Positions 1 through 10,719 are shown, counted from the first letter of the stretch. The stretch is 41,834 bases of DNA from Exiguobacterium sibiricum 7-3 (GCF_000620865.1 NZ_JHZS01000006.1:1-41834); one strand, 5' to 3'. Numbers and translations: made by a program. Notes: a model not told the origin generated them from the letters alone.

Positions 1-94
1 CTTGCGCTTCATTCATTGTTTGTATCCGAAGATACGTTTTTTGCCTCATCGTTCAGTTTTCAAAGTTCGTCGTGTCGTTTTCAGCGACTTTAAT
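1..94 (-). other. rrn leader: rRNA operon leader (start of an rrn transcript leaving the window)
   Basis: Read on the minus strand, this stretch follows a promoter and contains a CTTTGAAAACTGAACGATG segment (about 42-65). That resembles the leader found upstream of 16S rRNA in Bacilli. No 16S sequence is reached before the window ends. In B. subtilis lysS is likewise followed by an rRNA operon. Calling this an rrn leader is an inference from the leader motif, the promoters and gene order. Confidence 0.65.
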
Positions 95-124
95 ATCTTA
101 CCAAGTCACCAACACGATTGTCAA
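95..124 (-). promoter_or_regulatory. Promoter proximal to the rRNA operon leader
   Basis: On the minus strand a perfect TTGACA (119-124) is followed by an 18-base spacer and TAAGAT (95-100). It lies directly upstream of the 16S-type leader and is probably the proximal of two tandem rrn promoters. Confidence 0.6.
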
Positions 125-179
125 TAACTTTTTTTGATATTTTTTTCGGTGTGTCACAACCATTTGCGGCACAAGAAGT

Positions 180-208
180 AATATACCATGGAGTTTTTAT
201 TTGTACAA
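180..208 (-). promoter_or_regulatory. Candidate distal promoter of the rRNA operon
   Basis: On the minus strand TTGTAC (203-208), a 17-base spacer and TATATT (180-185), preceded by TGG, give an extended -10. The -35 is poor. It sits about 85 bases upstream of the stronger promoter, as in tandem rrn promoters. The surrounding 125-300 bases are AT-rich, and I see no gene there. Confidence 0.4.
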
Positions 209-300
209 GTGTTTTATTAGAAAAACATTTAAAAATTTATTGTTCCCGTTTCTAACTAAGAATAATCTCACTTCCCTCTCAAAACATTCCTTGTTAATAA

Positions 301-342
301 AGAAGAAAACTCTCCACTTCCTTCTATAAAGAAGCGGAGAGT
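301..342 (-). terminator. Rho-independent terminator of lysS
   Basis: On the minus strand a 12-bp stem (ACTCTCCGCTTC paired with GAAGTGGAGAGT, 309-320 with 331-342) has a 10-base loop and is followed by TTTTCTTC. It starts about 10 bases after the lysS stop codon. Confidence 0.85.
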
Positions 343-352
343 CCAACGTTCA

Positions 353-1870
<1,518 letters not shown>

Positions 1871-1895
1871 TCACGACGGTTTTTACTTCTTCGAT

Positions 1896-1923
1896 GAAAA
1901 AGCTGCCGGTATGACCGACAGCT
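1896..1923 (-). terminator. Terminator or attenuator between dusB and lysS
   Basis: Minus strand: AGCTGTCGGT and ACCGGCAGCT pair over 10 bp (one G-U) around a 3-base loop, followed by TTTTTC. It probably ends the pab-fol-dusB transcript, but lysS downstream lacks an obvious promoter of its own, so partial read-through is likely. Confidence 0.8.
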
Positions 1924-2000
1924 CTTAGCAAAACCGATTCGCTCATCTTCAATGGCATTAGCGTACCATAAAACGGGTAATCCCGACTATACTTTACCTG

Positions 2001-2996
2001 TCACACATGTACTGCATTCATTTCCAATGTTTCGACATACTCATGCAACAACTTTTGCAGTCCGACATGAGTATCCGTATCAAATAATGCTTTTCGAACA
2101 TGCCCGTTCCCACTTAATCCTTTTAAGTACCACGCGACATGGGTTCTCATTTCCCGCACCGCAAGTGCCTCTCCTTTAAGTGCGACAAGACGTTCGGCAT
2201 GCAGCAGACAAATATCAATTTTCTCGCGTGGCGTCGGCTCGGTCGACAATGTGCCCGACTCCAGATATTGAATCGTCTGATACAACATCCACGGATTGCC
2301 AAGCGCCGCCCGCCCGATCATGACACCGTCCACCCCGATTTCGTCAATCATCCGTTTCGCATCTTGCGGGGTTTGAACATCACCATTTCCGATGATTGGG
2401 ATATTAACGGCCCGTTTCGCTTCACCGATGATCTTCCAATCCGCGACACCTTCATACTTCTGCGAACGGGTCCGACCATGGATGGCGACAGCTTTCGCTC
2501 CTCCGGCTTCCGCAGCCCGGACGTTGTCGACACAATAAATATGATGGCTGTCCCATCCCGTCCGCATCTTGACCGTGACAGGTTTATCAACCGCTTGCGA
2601 TACGGCATGAACCATCTCGTAGACTTTATCCGGATCAAGCAACCATTTGGCACCAGCGTCACACTTCGTCACTTTTGGTACAGGACATCCCATATTGATA
2701 TCAATGATGTCCGCATTTGTATTGGCATCGACATATTGAGCCGCTTTGACTAACGTTTCCTTCGATCCTCCGTAAATCTGCAAACTGAGCGGCTTTTCCC
2801 GATCATCCACATATAACATCTGCATCGTTCGTTCATTTTCATAAAGAATTCCTTTATCACTGACCATTTCTGCACAAACTAGACCTGCCCCGAATTCTTT
2901 TGCGATCAAACGAAACGCAGGATTACAGACACCCGCCATCGGTGCTAAAATGACACGGTTATTCAATTCGACTTCTCCAATTTTAAATCCTGTCAT
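2001..2996 (-). CDS. dusB: tRNA-dihydrouridine synthase
   Basis: FMN-dependent enzyme that reduces uridine to dihydrouridine in the tRNA D-loop using NADPH. The 331-residue protein has a TIM-barrel N-terminus (VILAPMAGVCNPAFR), the catalytic-cysteine motif MGCPVPKV, the flavin-phosphate region (IGNGDV, MIGRAALGNPW) and a helical C-terminal RNA-binding domain. I use the ATG at 2996, preceded by AAGGGA at good spacing and giving MTGFKIGEV. A longer reading frame extends 31 codons into folK and is unlikely. It overlaps the end of folK by 14 bases and is the last gene of the pab-fol operon. B. subtilis has a small regulator gene (yazB) between folK and this gene; it is absent here. Confidence 0.93.
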   Translation of the reverse strand: MTGFKIGEVELNNRVILAPMAGVCNPAFRLIAKEFGAGLVCAEMVSDKGILYENERTMQMLYVDDREKPLSLQIYGGSKETLVKAAQYVDANTNADIIDINMGCPVPKVTKCDAGAKWLLDPDKVYEMVHAVSQAVDKPVTVKMRTGWDSHHIYCVDNVRAAEAGGAKAVAIHGRTRSQKYEGVADWKIIGEAKRAVNIPIIGNGDVQTPQDAKRMIDEIGVDGVMIGRAALGNPWMLYQTIQYLESGTLSTEPTPREKIDICLLHAERLVALKGEALAVREMRTHVAWYLKGLSGNGHVRKALFDTDTHVGLQKLLHEYVETLEMNAVHV

Positions 2997-3519
2997 TCTT
3001 TTTTTCCCTTCTTCCTTCAATCGATCCCGACTCAATCCGTCTGACATCTGTTCGTTCTGTTTCCGGTAAATCCTGATAGAGTTCAGCAACCGTCCGATTT
3101 AAACCGGGAACAATATAAGAGGATACGAGTTCGTCAAGCGGAGCCAATACGAATGCCCGATCCTGCATACGTGGATGCGGTACTGTCAGTCCATCCATAT
3201 GAATCATCTCACTGTTATATAAAAGGATATCGAGATCTAGTGTCCGCGGCCCATTTTTAAACAGACGTTTTCTTCCTTCCTGCTGTTCAATCTGTTGGAG
3301 AACGTCCAACAGTTGTTCCGCCGGTAAATCTGTCTCCAGTTCAATCACCATATTATAAAACAGATCTTGATCAGTATAGCCGACAGGAGCCGTCTCATAA
3401 ACGGATGAAGGACGGATTGCCTGTGTCGTCGGAAGATGACGCAGAGCGTCAATCGCAGCTGCCAAATGTCCCGCTTTATCACCGATATTCGATCCCAGTG
3501 CGACGTAGGCACGATTCAT
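2983..3519 (-). CDS. folK: 6-hydroxymethyl-7,8-dihydropterin pyrophosphokinase (HPPK)
   Basis: Transfers pyrophosphate from ATP to 6-hydroxymethyl-dihydropterin, supplying the substrate of FolP. The 178-residue protein shows the family signatures: YVALGSNIGDK at the N-terminus, GPRTLDLDILLY (90-101, metal-binding aspartates) and HPRMQDRAF (115-123). The start codon overlaps the folB stop in an ATGA. The last 20 residues are charged and vary in this family. Next to folB and folP it completes the pterin arm of folate synthesis. Confidence 0.95.
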   Translation of the reverse strand: MNRAYVALGSNIGDKAGHLAAAIDALRHLPTTQAIRPSSVYETAPVGYTDQDLFYNMVIELETDLPAEQLLDVLQQIEQQEGRKRLFKNGPRTLDLDILLYNSEMIHMDGLTVPHPRMQDRAFVLAPLDELVSSYIVPGLNRTVAELYQDLPETERTDVRRIESGSIEGRREKKNDRI

Positions 3520-3887
3520 GCATAATCGCCCCGCTTCCGGTGGATTTCAACGGCAACATGTTCATAATGTCCCGCAATCGGCGGATCCGGTTTAATGACC
3601 TTGATCGTCGTCTCAAGAATTCGGGAATCGAGTAACAGCACCTGCTCTGCAATCCGGTCTGCGAGCGCTTCGACGAGTTGCAACGGCTTCCCCTCAACGA
3701 CCTGCTTCGTGACTTCGTACAACTCCGCATAATTGACACTTTCGCGTAAATCATCCGTCTTACCGGCACTCGATAAATCAAGACCAATCGTCAGATCAAC
3801 GTTAAAGCGTTGACCCAACTTCGTTTCTTCTGCAAACACACCATGGTATCCGTAAAAACGCATACCGGTCACCTGTATCCGATCCAT
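3516..3887 (-). CDS. folB: Dihydroneopterin aldolase
   Basis: Cleaves dihydroneopterin to 6-hydroxymethyl-dihydropterin and glycolaldehyde; forms an octamer. The 123-residue protein starts MDRIQVTGMRFYGYHGV and has the conserved YGYHGV, GQRF and the glutamate/lysine-rich second half (VEALADRIAEQVL, VIKPDPP). An ATG two codons earlier overlaps the folP stop, but its spacing to GGAGG is only 3 bases. The ATG at 3887 has 7 bases to GGAG and matches the usual N-terminus, so I use it. It lies 2 bases after folP and overlaps folK by 4. Confidence 0.94.
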   Translation of the reverse strand: MDRIQVTGMRFYGYHGVFAEETKLGQRFNVDLTIGLDLSSAGKTDDLRESVNYAELYEVTKQVVEGKPLQLVEALADRIAEQVLLLDSRILETTIKVIKPDPPIAGHYEHVAVEIHRKRGDYA

Positions 3888-3889
3888 TT

Positions 3890-4681
3890 TCATTCTCCTC
3901 CCGGTAATTCCGCAGCCAACATCGTATCCATCATGACGGCTGCCCGTTTAACTGCCTGCACATCATGCACCCGCATCCATTCACACCCTTGTTGAATACC
4001 GTAGCAGACTGTCGCAATCGTCCCTTCGACACGCTGATCCGCTGGCAAGCCAAGCGTCAGACCAATCATTGACTTCCGGGATGTCCCAAGCAGGACCGGA
4101 TAACCAAAGTCCGTCGTAATCGACAGATGACGCATTAAAAATAGGTTTTCTTGATGCGTCTTCATGAAGCCGATCCCGGGATCCAACCAGATGTGGTTTT
4201 CTGACACTCCGGCTTGTTTCGCCAATCGAATCGAATCTTCCAAATCGGCCCGTACTTCAGCCAGCATATCTAGTCCATGAGGTTCTGAGCGGTTGTGCAT
4301 TAAAATGATCGGGACGTCATGCCGGGCTGCCACCTCGACCATCGATCCATCCCCCCATTTCGATCCCCAGACGTCGTTGATGATATCTGCCCCGGCACGA
4401 ACAGCGGCTTCGGCGACTTCCGGTTTATACGTATCAATCGACACCAATATATCCAGTTCACGTTTCAAGCGCCGAATGACCGGGACAACACGGTCGATTT
4501 CGTCTTCAGCCGAGACAAATGAAGCGCCCGGTCTAGTCGATTCACCGCCGACATCAATCGCGTCCGCTCCATCCGCGACGAGTTGTTTCGCATGCCGGAC
4601 TGCTTGTTCGATATCCACATAGTTTCCACCATCAGAAAAGGAATCCGGTGTCACGTTGAGAATCCCCATGATTTTCGTCAT
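3890..4681 (-). CDS. folP: Dihydropteroate synthase
   Basis: Condenses p-aminobenzoate with dihydropterin pyrophosphate to give dihydropteroate; the sulfonamide target. The 263-residue TIM-barrel protein carries both family signatures, MGILNVTPDSFSDGG (5-19) and GADAIDVGGESTRPGA (about 44-59), as well as the pterin-binding DINDVWG-type segment. The ATG at 4681 overlaps the pabC stop (ATGA) and has AAGGAGG 7 bases upstream. An in-frame start seven codons earlier has no such support. It lies between pabC and folB, so both substrates' pathways are encoded beside it. Confidence 0.96.
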   Translation of the reverse strand: MTKIMGILNVTPDSFSDGGNYVDIEQAVRHAKQLVADGADAIDVGGESTRPGASFVSAEDEIDRVVPVIRRLKRELDILVSIDTYKPEVAEAAVRAGADIINDVWGSKWGDGSMVEVAARHDVPIILMHNRSEPHGLDMLAEVRADLEDSIRLAKQAGVSENHIWLDPGIGFMKTHQENLFLMRHLSITTDFGYPVLLGTSRKSMIGLTLGLPADQRVEGTIATVCYGIQQGCEWMRVHDVQAVKRAAVMMDTMLAAELPGGE

Positions 4682-5517
4682 CCTTTTTCCCTCCTTGACC
4701 ACTTCGACTGGACGGCATCATCAAACAATCTCCGGACTGCTTGATATCCGTGTCCTTCGAGACCCGGGAATGTTCGACCATCCAAGGAAGAGACCGCGAC
4801 CGCTTCTTGAACCGAGTTCGTATAAAGGATTTCATCCGCTTCCGTCAATTGCGGCAACAACGCCAGTCGTTCCTCGACAGGCAACTCTTCCATCAGGAAT
4901 TGACGGGTGATACCATTGAGGGCACCTGTCTCAAGTGGTGGCGTATACCATCTTTCTCCGTAACGCCAAAAGATATTGGACGTGATGCCTTCACAGATGA
5001 AACCGTCTTTTGTCAAAAAGAGACCTTCTGCCTCTTGATTAAACAACTGACGTTTGGCGACCAAATTGTTCATATAGTGATGTGATTTCAACCGATAACT
5101 TGTTTCCGGTGTACTCCGGGGCAAACGAACGGTTTCAAGCGCCCGTTCCGCCATCTGTCTGGAACCGATCGATTTCGCATACAACAGAACGGTCGGCTGC
5201 TCATACGGTTCAATCGAAAGACCGATTTCACGTGCTCCGGCAGAGACGTTTAAGCGAAAGTACAGATCTCCCGTTCCATTCATACGACACAACGCTTCAA
5301 CAGCCGCCAATAAGTCATCACGTACGTAAGGTAATTTGATACCGATTGCCGCGCAACTCATCTGCAGACGCTCGATGTGATCATCAAAGAGAAACGGATG
5401 TCCCGCATACGTCCGGAATGTCTCGAAGACCCCCATCCCGTATAGATATCCATGATCGAGCGGCGAGATGCGTACGTCTTCTTCTTGTTTTATCTGTCCA
5501 TCATGCCAAAGATACAT
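4678..5517 (-). CDS. pabC: 4-amino-4-deoxychorismate lyase
   Basis: PLP enzyme that splits aminodeoxychorismate into p-aminobenzoate and pyruvate. The 279-residue fold-type IV protein has GVFETFRTY near residue 29, the probable Schiff-base lysine at K144 ([11 protein letters not shown]), and the phosphate-binding region EGITSNIFW. It overlaps the end of pabA by 17 bases and folP by 4. The start has GGAG at 10 bases. A D-amino-acid or branched-chain aminotransferase would look alike, but the neighbours pabB and pabA settle the role. Confidence 0.92.
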   Translation of the reverse strand: MYLWHDGQIKQEEDVRISPLDHGYLYGMGVFETFRTYAGHPFLFDDHIERLQMSCAAIGIKLPYVRDDLLAAVEALCRMNGTGDLYFRLNVSAGAREIGLSIEPYEQPTVLLYAKSIGSRQMAERALETVRLPRSTPETSYRLKSHHYMNNLVAKRQLFNQEAEGLFLTKDGFICEGITSNIFWRYGERWYTPPLETGALNGITRQFLMEELPVEERLALLPQLTEADEILYTNSVQEAVAVSSLDGRTFPGLEGHGYQAVRRLFDDAVQSKWSRREKG

Positions 5518-6082
5518 AGTGTGTCAACTCCAAAAAGTTTTTTAACATCTGTTTCCCGTCACGTGTCAAAATCGCTTCCGGATGGAACTGGACGCCGACG
5601 ATCGGCAACTCCTTATGACGAAGGGCCATGATTTCCCCGTCTACTTCTGCCGTCATCGTCAAGGCGTCCGGGAAACTTTCCCGTTCGACGACAAGCGAAT
5701 GATAGCGCGTCACCGGTGTCTCCTGTTCAATTCCGGCAAACATACCGGAACCGTCATGGGTAAGCAAAGACACTTTCCCGTGCATCAATGTCTTTGCCCG
5801 GACCACCTTTCCACCAAACACTTGACCGATTGCCTGATGCCCAAGGCAGACACCGAGGATCGGCAGACGACCGGCAAAGTAGCGGATGGCTTCTAAACTG
5901 ATTCCGGCTTCGTTCGGAGTGCATGGTCCTGGGGAAATAACCAAATGATCCGGAGCGAGTTCTTCAATTTCCTCAATCGTAATCGCATCGTTTCGGAAAA
6001 CACTTACCTCTTGTCCAAGCTCTCCAAAGTACTGTACTAAGTTATACGTAAATGAATCATAATTATCGATCAGTACAATCAT
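5501..6082 (-). CDS. pabA: Aminodeoxychorismate/anthranilate synthase glutamine amidotransferase subunit
   Basis: Class I glutamine amidotransferase that supplies ammonia to PabB, and in Bacilli often also to TrpE. The 193-residue protein starts [15 protein letters not shown] and shows the catalytic triad: C79 in GVCLGHQA, and H167 and E169 in VQFHPEA. The ATG at 6082 overlaps the pabB stop (ATGA) with GGAGG 7 bases upstream. Whether it also serves tryptophan synthesis (TrpG) cannot be told from the window. Confidence 0.95.
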   Translation of the reverse strand: MIVLIDNYDSFTYNLVQYFGELGQEVSVFRNDAITIEEIEELAPDHLVISPGPCTPNEAGISLEAIRYFAGRLPILGVCLGHQAIGQVFGGKVVRAKTLMHGKVSLLTHDGSGMFAGIEQETPVTRYHSLVVERESFPDALTMTAEVDGEIMALRHKELPIVGVQFHPEAILTRDGKQMLKNFLELTHYVSLA

Positions 6083-7467
6083 GTCGTTCCCTCCGCTAAT
6101 TCTTTGGCGACCCAAAGCGCCTTCGCCTTACTGAGTGATTCTTCATATTCGCTTTCCGAATCGGAATCTGTCACGATTCCGGCTCCCGCCTGAATATACG
6201 CCATCCCGTCTTTTGCGACAAGCGTCCGAATCAAGATATTAAAAATCGCATCATCCGCCCAGCTGATAAAACCGAGTGAGCCGGTATAAATTCCCCGACG
6301 GACCGGTTCAAGCTCTTCGATGATTTCCATCGTCCGGATTTTAGGTGCGCCGGTAATCGTGCCTCCCGGGAACATGGCGGCAAGGACACTGCTTCCGGTC
6401 TCCCCTTCCGCAATCTCACCCCGGACGTTCGAGACGATATGCTGAACGTGTGAATATTTCTCAATCACCATCAACTCATCGACATGAACCGAACCGTAGC
6501 GGCTGACCCGTCCTAAATCATTTCGTTCAAGATCGACGAGCATCACGTGTTCCGCCCGTTCTTTTTCGTTATCGAGCAACGTTTTCGCTAAAGCGAAATC
6601 CTCTTCCTCATCTTTGCCGCGCGGACGGGTTCCTGCAATCGGACGGGTCGCGAGGGATGAATCGATTTTTTCGACGAGCAACTCAGGTGACGCCGACACG
6701 AGAACCAGTTCCTGATCTGCAAAATAGCCCATGTAGGGAGACGGGTTGACAGTTCGCAAGACGTCATAAATGTGCGCTGGTGTCGTCTGGAGCGGCTCTT
6801 GCTGGCGGACAGCGAGATTCACTTGAAAGACATCGCCCGCCTCGATATACCGTTTGATCCGATCGGCGGCGTGGATGAAATCATGCCGTTTAAAGGAACG
6901 GTCCCGCTGAGGCCGCTTGACGTCTGGAACCTGAAAGACTGGTGCCGGACTCATTTGCCGCCACGAGGCGACTTCTTCGACTAATGCCAGACGGGCTTCC
7001 GCTTCTGTCTCACGGGTGACGGCAACAAATAATTGACTTTTCTCATGATCAAAGACGGCCACCTCATCATACCAATAGAGGGAAAGATCAGCCGTCTCCA
7101 GGTCGTCCGCCGCCTGATGCGGCAGGCGTTCTAAATAACGGACAGCATCATAACTGACGTATCCCGCCAGTCCTCCAAAAAACGGTGGCATTCCCGTCGG
7201 TCGAGCCGAAGCGTAACGTGAACGGATGTCCTCCAAGATCGTAAATGGAGCATCTGTCGTCTCTGTTCGTTCCCCGGACACCGTTACCGTCGTGAGACCA
7301 TTTTTTGTCCGAATGTGTCCCACCGGTTGGATCCCCGCCATCGTATAAGCTCCGATTCGTCCGCTTTCAAGCCAGACGTGTCCGGTCTGGTTTGCCGTCA
7401 ATTCGACGTACCGGTTATAAAATTGTTCCTTCGTCCATGTAAATGCTTCGTATACTGTCTGTCGCAC
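6079..7467 (-). CDS. pabB: Aminodeoxychorismate synthase component I
   Basis: Uses chorismate and ammonia from PabA to make 4-amino-4-deoxychorismate. The 462-residue protein has the chorismate-binding domain in its C-terminal half: [36 protein letters not shown] and [18 protein letters not shown]. The PIAGT stretch favours PabB over TrpE. Translation starts at GTG (7467), with GGAGG 7 bases upstream. It is the first gene of the pabB-pabA-pabC-folP-folB-folK-dusB operon. Confidence 0.94.
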   Translation of the reverse strand: MRQTVYEAFTWTKEQFYNRYVELTANQTGHVWLESGRIGAYTMAGIQPVGHIRTKNGLTTVTVSGERTETTDAPFTILEDIRSRYASARPTGMPPFFGGLAGYVSYDAVRYLERLPHQAADDLETADLSLYWYDEVAVFDHEKSQLFVAVTRETEAEARLALVEEVASWRQMSPAPVFQVPDVKRPQRDRSFKRHDFIHAADRIKRYIEAGDVFQVNLAVRQQEPLQTTPAHIYDVLRTVNPSPYMGYFADQELVLVSASPELLVEKIDSSLATRPIAGTRPRGKDEEEDFALAKTLLDNEKERAEHVMLVDLERNDLGRVSRYGSVHVDELMVIEKYSHVQHIVSNVRGEIAEGETGSSVLAAMFPGGTITGAPKIRTMEIIEELEPVRRGIYTGSLGFISWADDAIFNILIRTLVAKDGMAYIQAGAGIVTDSDSESEYEESLSKAKALWVAKELAEGTT

Positions 7468-7501
7468 GCTTGTTCCTCCACTTCCGAGCTATTCTGTTTT
7501 C

Positions 7502-7532
7502 ATTATACGCAAAAAATCAGTCAGACGGACGA
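7502..7532 (-). promoter_or_regulatory. Candidate promoter of the pab-fol operon
   Basis: A perfect TATAAT (7502-7507, minus strand) lies 35 bases upstream of the pabB start and just downstream of the cysK terminator. No good -35 hexamer is present at 16-18 bases, so the upstream limit given is approximate. Confidence 0.5.
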
Positions 7533-7563
7533 CTCAAACGCAAGTCCTATTCTTTCCGACGAG

Positions 7564-7602
7564 GAAAAAGAGGTCCATTCCGAACAACCGGAATGGACCT
7601 CT
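7564..7602 (-). terminator. Rho-independent terminator of cysK
   Basis: A perfect 14-bp stem (7569-7582 with 7589-7602) and 6-base loop are followed on the minus strand by TTTTTCC. It begins 13 bases after the cysK stop. Confidence 0.92.
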
Positions 7603-7615
7603 GAGTCTGTTAAGA

Positions 7616-8563
7616 TTATAGTTTTGAACTGTCCGCCTCTTCTTCCACTTGATACAGTGGCGTGCTGAGGTAACGTTCTCCGTTCGACGGGATGATCGCG
7701 AGAACCGTTTTTCCTTTGCCTAGACGCTTCGCTGTTTTCAAGGCAGCCGCAATCGCAGCACCGGAAGAAATTCCGCCAAGTACCCCGTTCGACTTCGCTG
7801 CACGACGGGCATGATCAAACGCTTCTTCCGTCGTCACCTGCTCGACACTGTCATAAATCTGCGTATCAAGAATCGACGGAACAAATCCGGCTCCGATTCC
7901 CTGCAATTTATGAGGTCCCGGTTTTCCGCCTGAAAGAACAGGAGAATCCGTCGGTTCAACAGCAATGATTTCGATGCCCGGGAATGCCTCGCGTAAAACT
8001 TTCCCGGCTCCTGTAATCGTACCGCCTGTTCCGATTCCAGCGATGAAGGCATCGAGCGTCAATCCTTCGAACGCTTCGACGATTTCCGGTCCGGTCGTCT
8101 TTTCATGAACAACAGGGTTCGATTCATTGTTGAACTGTTGCGGCATGAAATAGCCGTGTTCTTCTGCCTCTGCCGTTGCTCGAGCAATCGCACCCTTCAT
8201 TCCTTCTGGACCGGGTGTTAAAATCAACTCCGCACCGTACGCACGAAGAAGAGTTCGGCGTTCCATGCTCATCGTTTCCGGCATGACGAGAATCGAACGG
8301 TATCCTTTGGCAGCAGCGACCATCGCTAATCCAATTCCTGTGTTGCCACTTGTTGGTTCAATGATAGTATCGCCTGCTTTTAAGTGACCCGCTGACTCTG
8401 CTGATTCGATCATCGCTAAGGCGATTCGGTCTTTGACGCTTGACCCCGGATTCATATATTCCAATTTCAAGTACACGTCCGCATCTTCCGGTCCTGTTAA
8501 ATGATTTAATTTAACGATCGGCGTGCGGCCGACTAAATCTAATACTGAATTCGCAATGCGCAT
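7616..8563 (-). CDS. cysK: Cysteine synthase A (O-acetylserine sulfhydrylase)
   Basis: PLP enzyme making cysteine from O-acetylserine and sulfide. The 315-residue protein has the PLP lysine K44 (NPGSSVKDR), the substrate loop TSGNTG (71-76), the GTGGT phosphate loop and the SSGAA motif near the C-terminus. I start at the ATG at 8563 ([15 protein letters not shown]), 7 bases from GGAGG. The ATG two codons earlier leaves only one base. It has its own promoter and terminator, so it is a single-gene unit. In Bacilli cysK is controlled by CymR, to which CysK also binds. Confidence 0.95.
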   Translation of the reverse strand: MRIANSVLDLVGRTPIVKLNHLTGPEDADVYLKLEYMNPGSSVKDRIALAMIESAESAGHLKAGDTIIEPTSGNTGIGLAMVAAAKGYRSILVMPETMSMERRTLLRAYGAELILTPGPEGMKGAIARATAEAEEHGYFMPQQFNNESNPVVHEKTTGPEIVEAFEGLTLDAFIAGIGTGGTITGAGKVLREAFPGIEIIAVEPTDSPVLSGGKPGPHKLQGIGAGFVPSILDTQIYDSVEQVTTEEAFDHARRAAKSNGVLGGISSGAAIAAALKTAKRLGKGKTVLAIIPSNGERYLSTPLYQVEEEADSSKL

Positions 8564-8616
8564 GACCATTCCTCCTCATAATGAAAAGCTTTAATTCCAA
8601 GTAATCCGATAGATCA

Positions 8617-8646
8617 ATTATCCATGGACTGGATGGAAATTGTCAA
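8617..8646 (-). promoter_or_regulatory. Promoter of cysK
   Basis: Minus strand: TTGACA (8641-8646), 18-base spacer, GATAAT (8617-8622). The -35 hexamer contains the TGA stop codon of the upstream gene. TTGGAATTA follows downstream of the -10 (about 8591-8599) and could be part of a regulator site. Confidence 0.8.
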
Positions 8647-8954
8647 TCAAAGCGCTCCACGGTCGGCTTCGATCCATTTTTCGACTGTTTTTCAACTGCT
8701 TCCGCAATCAAACGGTCAATCGTCTCCCGTTCATGATCTTTTTTCATGACCTGATAGACATCAGCCCGTGTGATTTCCTCGTCTCCGACTTTGGCGACGA
8801 CTTCTTCGAGTGGTCCGCCAATGCTGTCTTGGACAATTTTCGGTGAATCGACTTTCGGCAATTCACCCATGAACGCGTAAGCCCCTGTCAAAAAGTTCGT
8901 CAGTAACAAAATGAAAATCAACATCCACAAGTACTTAGAGTTTACAGTTCCCAT
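8643..8954 (-). CDS. Short membrane-anchored SurA_N-like protein (yacD position)
   Basis: A 103-residue protein with an N-terminal hydrophobic segment (about 8-27, a signal anchor or uncleaved signal) and an outward-facing part. The latter resembles the start of the SurA/PrsA N-terminal chaperone domain (VAKVGDEEITRADVYQVM, then a helix, about 52-90). In B. subtilis this slot between hslO and cysK holds yacD, a PrsA-like protein of about 300 residues with a parvulin domain. Here the protein ends before any parvulin domain, in a lysine/serine tail. The cysK promoter follows at once, so this is a compact gene and not a frameshift. ATG at 8954 with AGAGGG upstream; 12 bases after hslO. The function is not known. 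Confidence 0.75.
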   Translation of the reverse strand: MGTVNSKYLWMLIFILLLTNFLTGAYAFMGELPKVDSPKIVQDSIGGPLEEVVAKVGDEEITRADVYQVMKKDHERETIDRLIAEAVEKQSKNGSKPTVERFD

Positions 8955-8966
8955 TTTCAGACCCTC

Positions 8967-9893
8967 TTATGCTCTTTCGAGTGATTTTTCGCGAAGTGAT
9001 TGTAATTCTTCCACATCGTATTGGTAATGTTCCGAACAGAAGTGACAGACAGCTTCCGCGCCGCCATCTTCGTCAATCATCGCCTGGATCTCATCAGGTC
9101 CCAGTGCGACGATTGCTGTGGCTAGTTTTTCACGCTCGCACGTACAGTTGAAAGCAACCGGAATCGTATCGAGCACTTCGAATGATTCACCGAGAACCAG
9201 ACTGAGCATCTCTTCCGGTGTTTTTTCTTCACCGACTAGAATCGAGATTGGTTTCAACGCCGCGACCCGTTGTTCCAGCGCCGCAATCGTCTCTTCCGAT
9301 GCACCTGGCATCAATTGAACGATCAGGCCGCCCGCTGCGATGACTGACTCATCTTCTGGATAGACGAGGACACCCGCTCCAACGACAGACGGACTTTGTT
9401 CAGACACAGCGAAGTAATACGTAAAGTCTTCACTGATTTCACCTGTCTGAATCGGAGACTGGCCACCGACGAAATCACGGAGACCTAAATCTTTGATGAC
9501 GGAAATGTTTCCGCGACCAACAGCATCGCCGACTTTTAATTTCGTCAAACCGTCACTGTTAACGTACGTATCCATCTCGACACGCGGGTGGCTGACATAT
9601 CCCCGGACTTGTCCTTTTGCATCGGCATCGACGATGATTTTTCCGATTGGACCATCACCTTCGACTTTTAATGTGACGCGGGTGTCACCTTTTTGCATCG
9701 TTCCCATCATGGCGCCGATCGTCAATGTCCGGCCGAGTGCTGCCGTAACGACAGGTGTCGTCTGATGACGGAGTTGTGCTTCGTATACCGTTTTGGTTGA
9801 ACGGATCGCAAAGGCACGGACTTCCCCGTTGAACCCTAATGCTCTTACCAAATAATCCTCTTTTAATTGTGCCAATAATTCTTCACGTTTCAT
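8967..9893 (-). CDS. hslO: Hsp33 redox-regulated molecular chaperone
   Basis: Cytosolic holdase chaperone that turns on when oxidised. The 308-residue protein ends with the zinc-binding cysteines CTC (250, 252) and CHFC (283, 286), whose oxidation unfolds the C-terminal switch. The rest is the Hsp33 core (DYLVRALGFNGEVRAFA, GTMQKGDTRVTLKVEGDGP). I start at the ATG at 9893 with AGGG at 8 bases; upstream codons overlap coaX. It lies 10 bases after coaX, in one unit with the small SurA_N-like gene. Confidence 0.95.
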   Translation of the reverse strand: MKREELLAQLKEDYLVRALGFNGEVRAFAIRSTKTVYEAQLRHQTTPVVTAALGRTLTIGAMMGTMQKGDTRVTLKVEGDGPIGKIIVDADAKGQVRGYVSHPRVEMDTYVNSDGLTKLKVGDAVGRGNISVIKDLGLRDFVGGQSPIQTGEISEDFTYYFAVSEQSPSVVGAGVLVYPEDESVIAAGGLIVQLMPGASEETIAALEQRVAALKPISILVGEEKTPEEMLSLVLGESFEVLDTIPVAFNCTCEREKLATAIVALGPDEIQAMIDEDGGAEAVCHFCSEHYQYDVEELQSLREKSLERA

Positions 9894-9903
9894 TATTTTT
9901 CCC

Positions 9904-10665
9904 TCACTTATTTCGTTCGTAGATAATCCGCAACCCGTCAAGCGTCAAAAATGGATCGACGATTTTAATCGTTGCAGATTCCTCACTGATTAGTCGGGCG
10001 AGTCCACCTGTCGCGATGACAGTTGCCTCTCCCATTTCTTCTTTCATCCGATGGACGAGTCCATCGACTTGCGCGACGTAGCCGAAGTATGTTCCGGACT
10101 GCATCGCATGTACCGTATTGCGGCCAATCGTTGATTGCGGTTTGGCAATTTCAATCCGCGGTAATTTAGCCGCCTTATTATAAAGTGCTTCTGTCGACAC
10201 CATGACACCCGGTGAAATGATTCCACCGTAGTAGCGTTTTTGTGCGTCGATATAACAATAGGTCGTTGCCGTTCCAAAATCAACGATGATCAAAGGACCA
10301 TCATATTTGACCGTCGCTGCGACGGCATTGACGATCCGGTCGGCTCCAACTTCTCTTGGATTGTCGACTTTCAGGTCAAGTCCTGTCTTGATTCCGGGTC
10401 CGATTACGAATGGGCGCCGGTTGAAATAACGGACGCACATGTTTTCGAGCGGAAACACGACAGGGGGTACGACAGATGATAACACGATTCCCTCAATGTC
10501 TTCCACGTTTAACTCTGCATCACGAAACAGGGCTTTTACCAACATCCCATATTCATCGGTTGTCCGGGTACGGTCCGTCGCAATCCGCCAATGTTGAACA
10601 AGTGTTTGTTCATCATATACCCCAAGTACGATATTCGTATTTCCTACATCGATTACTAAAATCAT
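9904..10665 (-). CDS. coaX: Type III pantothenate kinase
   Basis: Phosphorylates pantothenate, the first step of coenzyme A synthesis. CoaX enzymes are not feedback-inhibited by CoA. The 253-residue protein belongs to the ASKHA fold: DVGNTN (6-11, phosphate 1), GADRIVNA and [13 protein letters not shown]. The ATG at 10665 has GTGGGG 6 bases upstream; a GTG four codons earlier has no ribosome site. It is first in a coaX-hslO-SurA_N-like unit, separated from ftsH by a strong terminator. Confidence 0.94.
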   Translation of the reverse strand: MILVIDVGNTNIVLGVYDEQTLVQHWRIATDRTRTTDEYGMLVKALFRDAELNVEDIEGIVLSSVVPPVVFPLENMCVRYFNRRPFVIGPGIKTGLDLKVDNPREVGADRIVNAVAATVKYDGPLIIVDFGTATTYCYIDAQKRYYGGIISPGVMVSTEALYNKAAKLPRIEIAKPQSTIGRNTVHAMQSGTYFGYVAQVDGLVHRMKEEMGEATVIATGGLARLISEESATIKIVDPFLTLDGLRIIYERNK

Positions 10666-10710
10666 CTGATTCCCCACTTTTCTCTGACGATAACTGATAT
10701 ATACGTTGTG

Positions 10711-10719
10711 ATTATACCA
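10711..10719 (-). promoter_or_regulatory. Extended -10 promoter of coaX
   Basis: Minus strand TGGTATAAT gives an extended -10 with a perfect TATAAT (10711-10716), about 45 bases upstream of the coaX start. No convincing -35 is seen. Confidence 0.55.

Noticed and set aside
2139-2753. 204-residue open frame on the plus strand opposite dusB
   Set aside because: It is fully antisense to a clear gene, has no recognisable domain and no ribosome site; the strand is open because of codon bias.
8643-8700. Frameshift or premature stop explanation for the short SurA_N-like protein
   Set aside because: After its stop comes the cysK promoter, and no parvulin-coding frame follows in any phase.
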